A DNA stretch of 64,000 nucleotides from Jeotgalibacillus aurantiacus (lineage in GTDB: Bacteria > Bacillota > Bacilli > Bacillales > Jeotgalibacillaceae). Positions 42,465 to 50,867 of the stretch are shown here, one piece after another. The position numbers and the translations under genes were made by a program. Below the pieces are notes generated by a model, which saw only the letters and a list, made by a program, of their open reading frames with translations, ran no database searches and was not told where the DNA came from. Each line of letters begins with the position of its first letter. Within the stretch, counting starts at the first letter, position 1. The stretch covers positions 62,001 through 126,000 of the forward strand of contig NZ_JACNMS010000006.1 in assembly GCF_020595125.1 (NCBI RefSeq). Reading direction: 5' to 3'.

Positions 42465-42908
42465 TTATTCCTCCTTTTGTTTTGCAGTGTAATGGTCAAT
42501 TTTTGTTGCGATTTTATTTAAGGACTGAATGGTTTCGCGAATTTCTTGTTCACTGAAATCATTTAAAATCTCCTGGTACAGCTCTACGTGTTCTTTCTTT
42601 TTATTCTCAACAAGCTGTTTACCTTGATCCGTTAAGGTTGCAATGACAATTCGGCGGTCTTTTTTACTTCTCACACGTTCAATCAAACCGAGCTGTTCCA
42701 GTTTATCTGCTATACCTGTTGCTGCACCGGAAGTGACGCCAAAATGGTCTGATATTTCGCTTGTTTTAATTTCGCCCTGATGATAGAGCATAAATAGAAA
42801 TACCATTAATCCGTGATTGACAGCTCCGTTATCTCTTGGCTTCATAATGGCAATACTCATTTCGCTTGTTTTCTGTAATGACGTCAGTAATTCTTCAAAT
42901 AAATTCAT
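42465..42908 (-). CDS. MarR family transcriptional regulator
   Basis: This 147-residue winged-helix protein carries GEIKTSEISDHFGVTSGAAT, GIADKLEQLGLIERVRSKKD and RRIVIATLTDQGKQLVENKK. No conserved redox cysteine is evident. It precedes an NmrA-like gene and is itself preceded by a perfect 14-base inverted repeat, its probable operator, which would cause autorepression. Confidence 0.87.
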   Translation of the reverse strand: MNLFEELLTSLQKTSEMSIAIMKPRDNGAVNHGLMVFLFMLYHQGEIKTSEISDHFGVTSGAATGIADKLEQLGLIERVRSKKDRRIVIATLTDQGKQLVENKKKEHVELYQEILNDFSEQEIRETIQSLNKIATKIDHYTAKQKEE

Positions 42909-42922
42909 AAGAACCTCCTTTC

Positions 42923-42953
42923 ATAAATATCTTAGTTGCTAAGATATTTATGA
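42923..42953. promoter_or_regulatory. MarR operator (perfect 14-base inverted repeat)
   Basis: CATAAATATCTTAG (42923-42936) and CTAAGATATTTATG (42940-42953) are perfect complements around TTG. It lies 15 bases upstream of the MarR start codon and covers the likely promoter. Confidence 0.85.
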
Positions 42954-43031
42954 GTTAAATATATTATAGAGTGAAATAAATATCAATTAGATCAACTCAC
43001 ATGGGAAAAATCCCGTAGGTGCAAATTAAAA

Positions 43032-43069
43032 AAGCAGACATTTAGCTTTTTTTGCTAAATGCCTGCCTT
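43032..43069 (-). terminator. Intrinsic terminator of the GST-GNAT operon
   Basis: AAGCAGACATTTAGC and GCTAAATGCCTGCCTT form a long stem with one mismatch. On the minus strand the hairpin is followed by TTTTTT. Confidence 0.75.
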
Positions 43070-43076
43070 CATTTGA

Positions 43077-43577
43077 TTAAAGTTTTTTTCTGAATGCTTT
43101 CACAATAATCCCGTCATTAGCGGGTTCAAAATCATAATCCGGCATTCTCTCAAAGCCGTATTTTGAATAAAGAGCGATGGCACTTTTCATAAACTCACCG
43201 GTGTGGAGGCCGATGTAGTCATAGCCTTTTGCTTTTGTGCGTTTAATGCATTCATCAATAAGAGCAGAGGCTACACCTTTTCCACGTGCTTCCGGGCTGA
43301 CGGCAAGGACGCGGATTTCAGGATAGTCGAGCTCATCCACATACCCTTCGTAAGCATCCGTTTTTGCAGGGAATAAGGCGACACTTCCTAATATAACGCC
43401 ATTTATTTCAGCAACGATCAGATCAACGCCTTCCTGTTGATCGGCATCTGAGGAAATGGCTTTTTTTAACGCTGACCAATGCTCTTCTGGAATAGTTGAA
43501 CTGTGTTCTTCATAAGCCTTAACCCGCTGGTTCCTGATGAATGATAATTCTTCTTTACGTGCGTTCCGTATGATCAT
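43077..43577 (-). CDS. GNAT family N-acetyltransferase
   Basis: This 166-residue protein has the acetyl-CoA binding motif RVLAVSPEARGKGVASALID (about residues 87-111 region) and a C-terminal YSKYGFERMPDYDF. The acceptor substrate is unknown. Its start lies 3 bases from the stop of the glutathione-transferase-like gene upstream, with GGGGAGC as its site, so both are in one operon. Confidence 0.85.
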   Translation of the reverse strand: MIIRNARKEELSFIRNQRVKAYEEHSSTIPEEHWSALKKAISSDADQQEGVDLIVAEINGVILGSVALFPAKTDAYEGYVDELDYPEIRVLAVSPEARGKGVASALIDECIKRTKAKGYDYIGLHTGEFMKSAIALYSKYGFERMPDYDFEPANDGIIVKAFRKKL

Positions 43578-43580
43578 CGC

Positions 43581-44570
43581 TTATTGCTCCCCGAAACGCA
43601 GAAATTTGTCTTTGCGGCTACTCAGGCTTTCACGATCGTGCGGTTCATTCCAGACAGAAAGATCAGGTCCTTTAGGCAAAATACGCTCATCTGTCTGATC
43701 AGGATTAATCGTAATAGAAAGATGATAATGCTCCTTGATCGCATCAAATTCTGTCGTATCGCCAAAGCCTTCTGTCTGATAAAGATCGCGTGCATAGCCC
43801 CACAGATTCGGGAACTCGCGGAGCAGGTTCCGGTTCGTGTTAAAGCCGTTATAATAAGCGGCATCAAAGCGCGCCAGTGTCGTATAAAGTCTGACATCTG
43901 AATCTGTAATGAAGTCACCGTGGAGAAAGCGATTCGTTTTCAGATGTTCTTCAAGCTGATCCAGCCGGGCGAAAAGTGTATCAAATGCTGCTTCGTATGC
44001 CTCCTGTGACTGGGCAAACCCACATTTATAAACGCCGTTGTTCACCTCGTGGAAAATGATTTCGTTCAGCTCGTCAATCTGGGAACGAAGGGCTTCTGGG
44101 TAAAGATCGGGTGCATCCTCTTTGTGAAATGGACGCCATGCCGTTTCAAAATAATTGGTCAGTTTAAAGTAATCATTGTTCACAGCTTTTCCAGTTGTGG
44201 TATCGACCATCACAGGCACAGTCGGACGCCCTGTATAATCAGGATCTGCTTTTAGATATACGTCACTTACATACTGAATTCCAAGTTCCGGGTCCTGATC
44301 GTTTTCATCAAGCGTAAATGCCCAGTCAACACGACCGATTTTCGGACGAAGAGGACTTGCTTTGCCAAGGGTGATCGCATCTTCAAGACCCAGCACCTTT
44401 CTTACAATGACTGCACGGTGCGCCCATGGACAGGCGGCAGACCAGAGTAAACGGTAGCGGCCAGCTTCAACAGGGAGCTCGCCGTCGTTCGATCCAAATG
44501 GTGTAACAAAACGGTTCGTCTGGCGTTTAAATGAACCGTCTTTACTGATTTCAACCGGTTTTTTTGACAT
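43581..44570 (-). CDS. Glutathionyl-hydroquinone reductase-type GST (Xi class)
   Basis: This 329-residue protein has the catalytic cysteine in LLWSAACPWAHRAVIVRKVL. It also carries the PTVPVMVDTTTGKAVNNDYF region and a helical C-terminal domain with RLYTTLARFDAAYYNGF. This is the Xi-class (YqjG-type) pattern. Such enzymes reduce glutathionylated or similar thiol-conjugated hydroquinones; Bacillales use bacillithiol, so the thiol used here is uncertain. It heads an operon with a GNAT gene. Confidence 0.86.
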   Translation of the reverse strand: MSKKPVEISKDGSFKRQTNRFVTPFGSNDGELPVEAGRYRLLWSAACPWAHRAVIVRKVLGLEDAITLGKASPLRPKIGRVDWAFTLDENDQDPELGIQYVSDVYLKADPDYTGRPTVPVMVDTTTGKAVNNDYFKLTNYFETAWRPFHKEDAPDLYPEALRSQIDELNEIIFHEVNNGVYKCGFAQSQEAYEAAFDTLFARLDQLEEHLKTNRFLHGDFITDSDVRLYTTLARFDAAYYNGFNTNRNLLREFPNLWGYARDLYQTEGFGDTTEFDAIKEHYHLSITINPDQTDERILPKGPDLSVWNEPHDRESLSSRKDKFLRFGEQ

Positions 44571-44725
44571 GATATTCCCTCACTTATCTGAAAGTTATCA
44601 ATACTCTGTTTCGGTTATCTCATTTCCGAGTAAAACAATCAAGAATAACAGCTCGATGATTATGTTTTGATTTCATGATGAATCTCTTTTAGACTGATGG
44701 GGAGCCAAATATTGGAGGGAACAGC

Positions 44726-45793
44726 ATGAAATCAATTTATAGCGAGATCCTGCAATTTCGTGGAACACATTATGATTTTGGTCGTTTCCAGGGAGAGAAG
44801 CTGAAGGATTCCTGGACTGTCAAAAATCGTGAAAAACAGTGGAGAGTCAGAAAGCCGAGATTTACGGTTGAAATAGAGGAAGCGAGACAGGCGATTGTCA
44901 GATTTGCACCTGGTTAATGGGAGGAATTGAATGGACTCCGGGATGCACTTGACTGGCCGATGGAAAGAATTCTGATGGAGTTCGGCGGTTATCGCGTGGA
45001 TTATAAGCGGTCAGGGTGCTCATTTTTAACGGGTGAAGGTTATTTAATCAGAAATTATGATTATATGCCGAAAACGTATGAAGGACGGTACAGTTTTTTT
45101 CAGCCGACCGACACCGGTTATGCGATCGCAGGACCTACCCAGCGTATTACGGGACGAATGGATGGGATGAATGAACATGGGCTTTCAATGGGATATAACT
45201 TTATGCACCGTAAGAAACCGGGTGATGGGTTTATCTGCTGTGCGATTGGCAGATTGATTTTGGAGTCCTGCGCAACCGTTGAGGAAGTAGTTGATATGCT
45301 GAAGGAAATTCCGCACAGACATTCGTTCAGCTATACGGTTTTTGATAAGAGCAACCAGTCGATTGTAGTGGAGACGTCACCGCGTGGGGTTGCCGTCAGA
45401 GAAGCGGATGTGTGCACAAATCACTTTGAAATCATGACAAAAGAAAACCGTCATCATCTCGTTGACTCCATGAAGCGGATGGAGGCGATGAACAGCCAGA
45501 GGGATCAGATCAAAACCGCCTATGATGCGTTTCGTCTGATGAATGACAAGGATAAAGGCGTCTTTTCTGAGCTCTATGATCAGTGGGCCGGAACAATTCA
45601 CACAGCAGGTTATTTGCCTCATGAAATGAAAACATGGTTTGCACTCGGCGGCAATCAGGAGCCTGTTGAATTCGATTTCGCCCGGTGGCTTCAGGGAGAG
45701 GACTTCAGGCTGGATCAGATTCACGGGAAAGTGAATACGGACCTGCCATTTGTTCATATGGAAGACGGAGCTTATTGGAGTGCGGGTAAATAA
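44726..45793 (+). pseudogene. C45-family (acyltransferase-like) peptidase interrupted by an in-frame TAA
   Basis: The frame begins at ATG 44726 behind ATTGGAGGGA (MKSIYSEILQFRGTHYDFGR). It is stopped by TAA at 44915-44917 after RFAPG. The same frame then continues as WEELNGLRDALDWPMERILM and on to 45793 with the expected C45 nucleophile region RSGCSFLTGEGYLIRNYDYM and NEHGLSMGYNF. One base change separates it from an intact gene of about 355 residues. C45 proteins are Ntn hydrolases that cleave or transfer acyl groups. A downstream restart at TTG 44927 would keep the catalytic cysteine, but its spacing to GGGAGGAA is poor. Confidence 0.8.
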
Positions 45794-45838
45794 AATTGGA
45801 CTTCTCAAGGAGGAGTGCATTTAGATGGCTCTGATCAT

Positions 45839-46003
45839 GTCGATAGCACGACTATTTCTGTCGATCGGCAGCCGATTTATGTTGATAGACTGTTTTGGCT
45901 GGGTCAATCGGTCGCTAGCCAAGTCATTATCGTGGAAAGACCGCTGATTAATGTCGTTAGCACGGCAAGTTATGTTGAAAGTATCAGAGAATCTGTTAAT
46001 AGC
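45839..46003. repeat. Array D: 21-base-ruler degenerate repeat (TGTCGATAG core)
   Basis: The G of GTYGAT/GTCGMT is at 45839, 45860, 45881, 45911, 45932, 45953, 45974 and 45995. The steps are 21,21,30,21,21,21,21. A plus-strand frame is open from 45794, with GTG 45815, to TGA at 46004. It reads as heptads HVDSTTI, SVDRQPI, the 10-residue unit YVDRLFWLGQ, then SVASQVI, IVERPLI, NVVSTAS, YVESIRE and SVNS. A strong unused ribosome binding site AAGGAGG (45807-45813) precedes the array. It also precedes ATG 45825 in another frame, which encodes 40 residues. Confidence 0.85.
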
Positions 46004-46052
46004 TGATTATGGCTCCTGAGCTCTTGATCTAATTTACTAAAAAATGTACTTC

Positions 46053-46628
46053 TCACTTGGGAAGTCCATTTTTAAATACACGGAAAAAGTCGTGATAGTT
46101 TTCAAGATGGAAGTCTGCCAGTTTGCTGTCATTTTGAAACAGACATGTTGCAATGCCGAGCTTTTTTGCCGGAATGATATCCAGTTCACGGTCTCCGATT
46201 GCCAAGTCAATATGATGTCTTTCGTGAAGGTACTGATAAGAAGCGGGATCCGGTTTGCGCGGAAAGCCATGGTCGATCGTAACGATTTCTGTAAAGTAGT
46301 CCATAAAACCATGATGTTGAAGAACCTCAAACGCACCCTTCTTATCTTTGTGTGTCATAATGACGTTTTTATCAGCAGATTTCAAGACAGCTTCCACACC
46401 CTCAAAAGGCAGCATCTCATCCGGAGAAATCTGTTTTACTAAGTCATCGTACATATTGCATTGTTCTTCAGAAAGGTCAAAAAAGTTTAAAGCGTGGGAA
46501 GCTGAAATTTTTAATTGAGCATAGGCTTCGTCCTGAGATGCCTTACCATTCAGTACGTGATGTAATTGTTTAGCGTAAGCAGGGTATGTATCAAACAGGG
46601 TTCCGTCAAAATCCCATAAAATGTTCAT
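46053..46628 (-). CDS. HAD family hydrolase (phosphoglycolate-phosphatase-like)
   Basis: This 191-residue HAD subfamily IA protein has motif I LWDFDGTLFDTYPAYAKQ, motif II VIMTHKDKKG, and motifs III/IV GFPRKPDPASYQYLHERHH and LAIGDRELDI. It would be a small phosphatase or phosphomutase. ATG 46628 follows GGAGGCT. It is convergent with array D. Confidence 0.85.
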   Translation of the reverse strand: MNILWDFDGTLFDTYPAYAKQLHHVLNGKASQDEAYAQLKISASHALNFFDLSEEQCNMYDDLVKQISPDEMLPFEGVEAVLKSADKNVIMTHKDKKGAFEVLQHHGFMDYFTEIVTIDHGFPRKPDPASYQYLHERHHIDLAIGDRELDIIPAKKLGIATCLFQNDSKLADFHLENYHDFFRVFKNGLPK

Positions 46629-46766
46629 GTTCAGCCTCCAGTATAAATGTAAAATAGTGGACACAAATTAAGGTCTATTTTATCTGTTTTATCCATAGAA
46701 AATAAAGTATGATTTTCTTCTTTACATCTTATCATCAATTCACTGAATTTAAAGGAGATTAAATAA

Positions 46767-47591
46767 ATGAGTGTGTGGGAGCTGTTTGTTGCATTTTTGC
46801 TCGGTTTAGTGGAAGGGTTAACTGAATTTGCTCCGGTTTCTTCAACGGGGCATATGATTGTTGTCGATGACCTATGGTTGAAATCCTCAGAGTTTCTGGG
46901 AAGTCCAGTCGCCAATACCTTTAAAGTCGTCATTCAACTGGGGTCGATTTTAGCAGTTGTTGTGATCTTCAAGCAGCGGTTTATTGATCTGTTGGGATTG
47001 AATAAAGAGACGAGGGGAGAGACTGGAAAGCTTCGTCTGACGCATGTCATTGTAGGGCTGTTCCCGGCTGGTGTGCTTGGTCTTTTGTTTGAAGATTATA
47101 TTGATGAAAATCTGTTTTCGCTTGAAACGGTGCTGATCGGACTTGTTGTTGGGGCCTTCTTGATGATTGCTGCGGATCTTTTCAGCGGCAAAAAAGCGAA
47201 GGTTGAAACGGTTGATAAAATTACATATAAGCAGGCGCTGTCGATCGGATTGATTCAATGTTTATCACTTTGGCCTGGGTTTTCAAGGTCCGGCTCTACG
47301 ATTTCAGGAGGCGTTCTGCTTGGGCTGAGCCACCGGGCGGCTGCTGACTTCACGTTTATTATGGCAGTGCCTATTATGATGGGGGCCAGCGGTATTTCGC
47401 TGCTTAGTAAATGGGAGTACTTTACGCTGGATATGCTGCCGTTTTTTGCGGTTGGTTTTGTGAGTGCATTTGTGTTTGCGCTTGTGTCGATTAAATTTTT
47501 CCTGAAGCTGATTAACCGGATCCGCTTGATTCCGTTTGCGATTTACCGGATTGTGTTGGCCTTTGTGATTTATTTGCTTTATTTTACTTGA
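46767..47591 (+). CDS. uppP: Undecaprenyl-diphosphatase (UppP/BacA)
   Basis: This 274-residue integral membrane enzyme has both UppP motifs: GLVEGLTEFAPVSSTGHMIV (about residues 14-33) and LWPGFSRSGSTISGGVLLGL (about 168-187). It dephosphorylates undecaprenyl pyrophosphate for cell-wall carrier recycling and can contribute to bacitracin tolerance. ATG 46767 follows AAAGGAGAT. It is a single gene, followed by the 47606 palindromic repeat. Confidence 0.95.
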   Translation: MSVWELFVAFLLGLVEGLTEFAPVSSTGHMIVVDDLWLKSSEFLGSPVANTFKVVIQLGSILAVVVIFKQRFIDLLGLNKETRGETGKLRLTHVIVGLFPAGVLGLLFEDYIDENLFSLETVLIGLVVGAFLMIAADLFSGKKAKVETVDKITYKQALSIGLIQCLSLWPGFSRSGSTISGGVLLGLSHRAAADFTFIMAVPIMMGASGISLLSKWEYFTLDMLPFFAVGFVSAFVFALVSIKFFLKLINRIRLIPFAIYRIVLAFVIYLLYFT

Positions 47592-47605
47592 TGGAATAAA
47601 AAACC

Positions 47606-47716
47606 GCGCCGGAACCATCCTACGCTTTCCGTGGCCGGGCGGTGAACCCCTTGCGCTTCGCACAATGGTTTCACCTGTCCCTTTCCGCCACAGGAGTCTG
47701 CGGATGGTCCCGGCGC
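47606..47716. repeat. 111-base GC-rich imperfect palindrome (dispersed-repeat type)
   Basis: GCGCCGGAACCATCC (47606-47620) pairs with GGATGGTCCCGGCGC (47702-47716). Inner segments GGTGAAACC-like and CGCTTTCCG/CTTTCCGCCA extend the symmetry. It contains the TACGCTTTCCGTGG ... CAGGAGTCTGCGGATGG wording of GC-rich intergenic repeats seen in many Bacillaceae. It is visibly richer in G+C than its surroundings. Confidence 0.75.
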
Positions 47717-47781
47717 TATGACTATCCTATTTCATTAAAGACGGAATGATCAGATACAGTTCTGAAAATGTAAAAACATTA

Positions 47782-47808
47782 AAAACCTCAGCTGCCGGCT
47801 GAGGTTTT
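47782..47808. terminator. Intrinsic terminator (bidirectional form)
   Basis: AAAACCTCAGC (47782-47792) and GCTGAGGTTTT (47798-47808) are perfect complements just before the end of the minus-strand pair. Confidence 0.85.
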
Positions 47809-47809
47809 A

Positions 47810-48163
47810 TTATTTATTCAGTTCACCATTCGTCCTGCCAATAAAAGCAGGCGCACTTTTAATGAAAAAGCTGATTAACCAGAACAATAAATACAGATAA
47901 CCAAGGGTAATTAAGATGGCTGTTACTGAGCCTTCCTGAATCTGAGTGAATAAAAATCTGTATTCGGTTTGTGTTAATGCCCTTGAAGGAGAAGCACTGA
48001 AAAAGAACCCGACGACAGGCAATAACACAAGAACAATCATCGTGAAGACTGCCAGCTTGATCCTTTGTCGTTTAAATAAGCTAAAGACAGCGGTACCAAG
48101 GGTTACGAGAAAAAAAGAATAGTGAGCAATCCAGAACCATTCAGGCATTGTTTCCCAGTACAT
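47810..48163 (-). CDS. Hypothetical three-span membrane protein
   Basis: ATG 48163 behind GAGGGGTGATT starts a 117-residue protein with three hydrophobic segments (FWIAHYSFFLVTLGTAVFSLF, LAVFTMIVLVLLPVVGFFF, AILITLGYLYLLFWLISFF). It follows the neighbouring membrane protein gene with 4 bases between, so the two are probably co-expressed. No family is recognised. Confidence 0.7.
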   Translation of the reverse strand: MYWETMPEWFWIAHYSFFLVTLGTAVFSLFKRQRIKLAVFTMIVLVLLPVVGFFFSASPSRALTQTEYRFLFTQIQEGSVTAILITLGYLYLLFWLISFFIKSAPAFIGRTNGELNK

Positions 48164-48167
48164 CCAA

Positions 48168-48590
48168 TCACCCCTCAACAATTAGTTGTTTTTTCAGCCT
48201 CCGGTTAGCCATAAATATATACACGATCATCACCGCAGTCAGAAGCGTACCGAACATCAGCACGATCATGGCTCCTAATCCAACCCACCCCACAGTAACG
48301 GAAAGAATCAGGTTATGAAGGAAAAGGGAAGTAACAAAAGTTAAGGCAGCCACATGGTATGGAGGTTTCATTCTGTTCCACAGGATCATAAGCAATGCGA
48401 TAGAGAAGAGTGAGATTCCTGCATACAGGCTGATTTCTTCTGCTGAAAACGCGAAATATGATTGATCACCATCTGAACCTGCTTCTGTGTCTGCTGCCTC
48501 CACAAAGATAAAACCAACAAAAATCAACCCGATAAAAAGCGCAGTACCGTATATGATCCAGCTTGTCTGAATAAGTTTGGAACGTTCCAT
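48168..48590 (-). CDS. Hypothetical four-span membrane protein
   Basis: The 140-residue product has four hydrophobic segments (SWIIYGTALFIGLIFVGFIF, ISLYAGISLFSIALLMILW, VAALTFVTSLFLHNLILSV, GLGAMIVLMFGTLLTAVMIV) and a basic tail RRLKKQLIVEG. It is first of a two-gene unit with the gene at 47810. No family is recognised. Confidence 0.7.
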   Translation of the reverse strand: MERSKLIQTSWIIYGTALFIGLIFVGFIFVEAADTEAGSDGDQSYFAFSAEEISLYAGISLFSIALLMILWNRMKPPYHVAALTFVTSLFLHNLILSVTVGWVGLGAMIVLMFGTLLTAVMIVYIFMANRRLKKQLIVEG

Positions 48591-48721
48591 CAGACGTCCT
48601 CCTTTCAGATGGTAATTTCAGTATATCAAAGTCAGCTGTGAGAAGTTAGAATATTTCCATTAAATCAGAAACTTCTTCCATTTTAATCCGTATCATTACT
48701 ACACTGATGACGGAGGAGATT

Positions 48722-49672
48722 ATGTTGAAAACAAATATGGACAAAAAACAGATTGAGCTCAGAAAAAGAGTTGATGAAAAAGGCAAGCTTGAAAAGCGTT
48801 TCCTGACGGTTGAAAAGCAGGTCAGGGAGCATGAGGAGAAAAAAACAGAGCTTGAAAAAAGCCTGACTAAGGAGCAGCTTGATCTGCATAAAATGGATCG
48901 CTTTTCTTTAGTGAACGTCGTGCGTAAGTGGAGTGGTACTCACGAAGAGCTTCGTGAAAAAGAGTATGATGAAGCGGCTAAGGCTGAATTAAAGCTGAAT
49001 GAGCATGAGCAGATGCTGGAAGATTTAAAAAGTGATCTGGCCGGGATTGAAGAAAAACTCAGATTATATGAATCAGCAGAATCTGATTGGGAAGCATTTT
49101 TAAAAGAAAAAGAGCGATGGATTAAGCTGAATGATTTTGCAGAAGCGAGGGAAATTGATCTGCATTTAAATCAATATGCAGACCTTGGTGCGCTTCTTGA
49201 TGAGATTGAAGAAGCGATCCAGGCGGGTCATGCTGCGGAATCATCATTGGATTTTGCGTTGAGCAAACTGAATTCTGCCCATGGTATGTCTACGTGGGAT
49301 ACATTTCTTGGCGGTGGAATGATTGTCACTGCCATGAAGCATAATGATCTGGATCAATCGAAAAATGCCCTTCATCAGGCTCAGCTGAACCTTCGTCGCT
49401 TTGAGGCTGAGTTAACAGATGTTAAAGACGCATCGATTGAATCTTTGGACGTGGAAAGAGGATCGTTTATTACATTTGCAGACTATTTTCTCGATGATAT
49501 TTTCTCAGAATGGACGATTCATAACCGGATTAATGAGTCAATCAGTAAAGTGAAGGATACAAAAGCTAAAATCACCAGAGCCATTGGTAATCTCCAAAAG
49601 CAGCGTGATCAGATTCGACATCAGCAAGAGCTTGTCTGGGACGAATACCAGGAAGTAATAGAACAGGCCTGA
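48722..49672 (+). CDS. Coiled-coil protein of unknown function
   Basis: ATG 48722 behind GACGGAGGAG starts a 316-residue cytoplasmic protein. Residues 1-60 (ELRKRVDEKGKLEKRFLTVE and on), about 75-120 and the C-terminal 70 are coiled coil. The middle contains a glycine-rich segment STWDTFLGGGMIVTAMKHND that might touch a membrane. I do not recognise a function. It is followed 62 bases later by the V4R-STAS gene in the same direction. Confidence 0.7.
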   Translation: MLKTNMDKKQIELRKRVDEKGKLEKRFLTVEKQVREHEEKKTELEKSLTKEQLDLHKMDRFSLVNVVRKWSGTHEELREKEYDEAAKAELKLNEHEQMLEDLKSDLAGIEEKLRLYESAESDWEAFLKEKERWIKLNDFAEAREIDLHLNQYADLGALLDEIEEAIQAGHAAESSLDFALSKLNSAHGMSTWDTFLGGGMIVTAMKHNDLDQSKNALHQAQLNLRRFEAELTDVKDASIESLDVERGSFITFADYFLDDIFSEWTIHNRINESISKVKDTKAKITRAIGNLQKQRDQIRHQQELVWDEYQEVIEQA

Positions 49673-49734
49673 TCATCTTTATTTTACAAAAATAGATCTT
49701 TTCATCTGGTTTTTTGTTATGTTAGGAGGGAAAT

Positions 49735-50781
49735 GTGAATTTAAGTCACAATGAAAAGGTGAATAACATGACAGGGTACGATTCGGAGCTGGATGTAAAA
49801 GGAAATAAGTTTGGTTGGGATATGCAAAAAGGAATCTTCCATTTTGAAGGTCAGGAAGGGATCGTTTTCTGGGTTCGCAATGCGATGAAGGAGTTTTTCG
49901 ATACTATCGAAGAAATTTCCGGCCAGGAAGCGTCCCATCTGGTTTTTGAGGTAGCTGGTTTTCGTCAGGGAACCGTAGTGGGAGATTATTTTGATGGACT
50001 CACTGCTACAGAGGCGGCTCATAAAATTACGGATACATATGCTGCAGTAGGCTGGGGATTGGCGAAGGTTGTGGACCTTAATGAAGAGAAGAAGACTTTT
50101 TCCATCCATATTAAAAATAGCTGGGAATACAGGATTAATCATTCGCAGGGAAAGCGCTCGACAGGCCCTTTTCTTGCTGCGCACTATGCAGGTGTGTTTT
50201 CAAGGCTGCTGGATGAAAATATCTGGTTTGAGATTAAAGAGGATCAGTTACACGGTCATGATCACATGGTTGTTAATTATTTTCCTTCCGGCACAACGGT
50301 AGGGAAGAACATTCACCAGTTATCAAGAGCGAAGGAATCAGCCAGAATACACGAATTGGAGCAAATGGTTGAAGAAAAAACCCGAGACTTAAGAGAAGTA
50401 ATTAAACAGATCTCATCTCCTGTCATTCCGGTTTTGGATGGTATTGTCGTCGTCCCTTTATTAGGGAGGTACGATGAAGAAAGGTCTGAGGAATTGGTTT
50501 ACAGCACGTTAAATAAACTTCCGAAATATAAAGCTGATTATTTGATTCTTGATTTGACAGGTCTTGATGGAAGTGTAGATCAGCTCACCACAAGTCTGCT
50601 CGAAAAAATAGGCTCAGCTGCAGATTTAATCGGCTCTAAAACCATTCTTGTAGGACTGTCCGCCAGTCTTGCAGTTGAAATTACGCAAGCCGGAGTGAAT
50701 CTTACCCGATTTGACTGTTTCCAAACTTTACAGCACGGGATTCATTACGCGATTGGTCAAATGGGAAAGCAGATTATATAA
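49735..50781 (+). CDS. V4R/heme-type sensor plus STAS domain protein (RsbR-like)
   Basis: The N-terminal about 200 residues resemble a V4R-type small-molecule sensor (FDTIEEISGQEASHLVFEVA, GVFSRLLDENIWFEIKEDQL, MVVNYFPSG). A linker coiled coil (about 205-225, LEQMVEEKTRDLREVIKQIS) leads to a C-terminal STAS domain (VIPVLDGIVVVPLLGRYDEE, LILDLTGLDGSVDQLTTSLL). Helix-STAS architecture with the linker KQISSPVIPVL is that of RsbR paralogues, which build stressosomes controlling sigma-B. GTG 49735 lies behind TTAGGAGGG. No RsbS or RsbT neighbour is present. Confidence 0.78.
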   Translation: MNLSHNEKVNNMTGYDSELDVKGNKFGWDMQKGIFHFEGQEGIVFWVRNAMKEFFDTIEEISGQEASHLVFEVAGFRQGTVVGDYFDGLTATEAAHKITDTYAAVGWGLAKVVDLNEEKKTFSIHIKNSWEYRINHSQGKRSTGPFLAAHYAGVFSRLLDENIWFEIKEDQLHGHDHMVVNYFPSGTTVGKNIHQLSRAKESARIHELEQMVEEKTRDLREVIKQISSPVIPVLDGIVVVPLLGRYDEERSEELVYSTLNKLPKYKADYLILDLTGLDGSVDQLTTSLLEKIGSAADLIGSKTILVGLSASLAVEITQAGVNLTRFDCFQTLQHGIHYAIGQMGKQII

Positions 50782-50795
50782 TGTTTGTATGTGTA

Positions 50796-50827
50796 AAAAT
50801 CCGTCGAGTTGCATTGACGGATTTTTT
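50796..50827 (+). terminator. Intrinsic terminator of the STAS gene
   Basis: AAAATCCGTC (50796-50805) and GACGGATTTT (50816-50825) form the stem, with T following. Confidence 0.85.
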
Positions 50828-50867
50828 AGCTATTTGGCCAAGATTCTTATGAAGGAAGTGTTTTTAA

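Noticed and set aside
47304-47663. 119-residue minus-strand frame through the end of uppP and the palindrome
   Set aside because: Antisense to uppP; low-complexity basic translation without a ribosome binding site.
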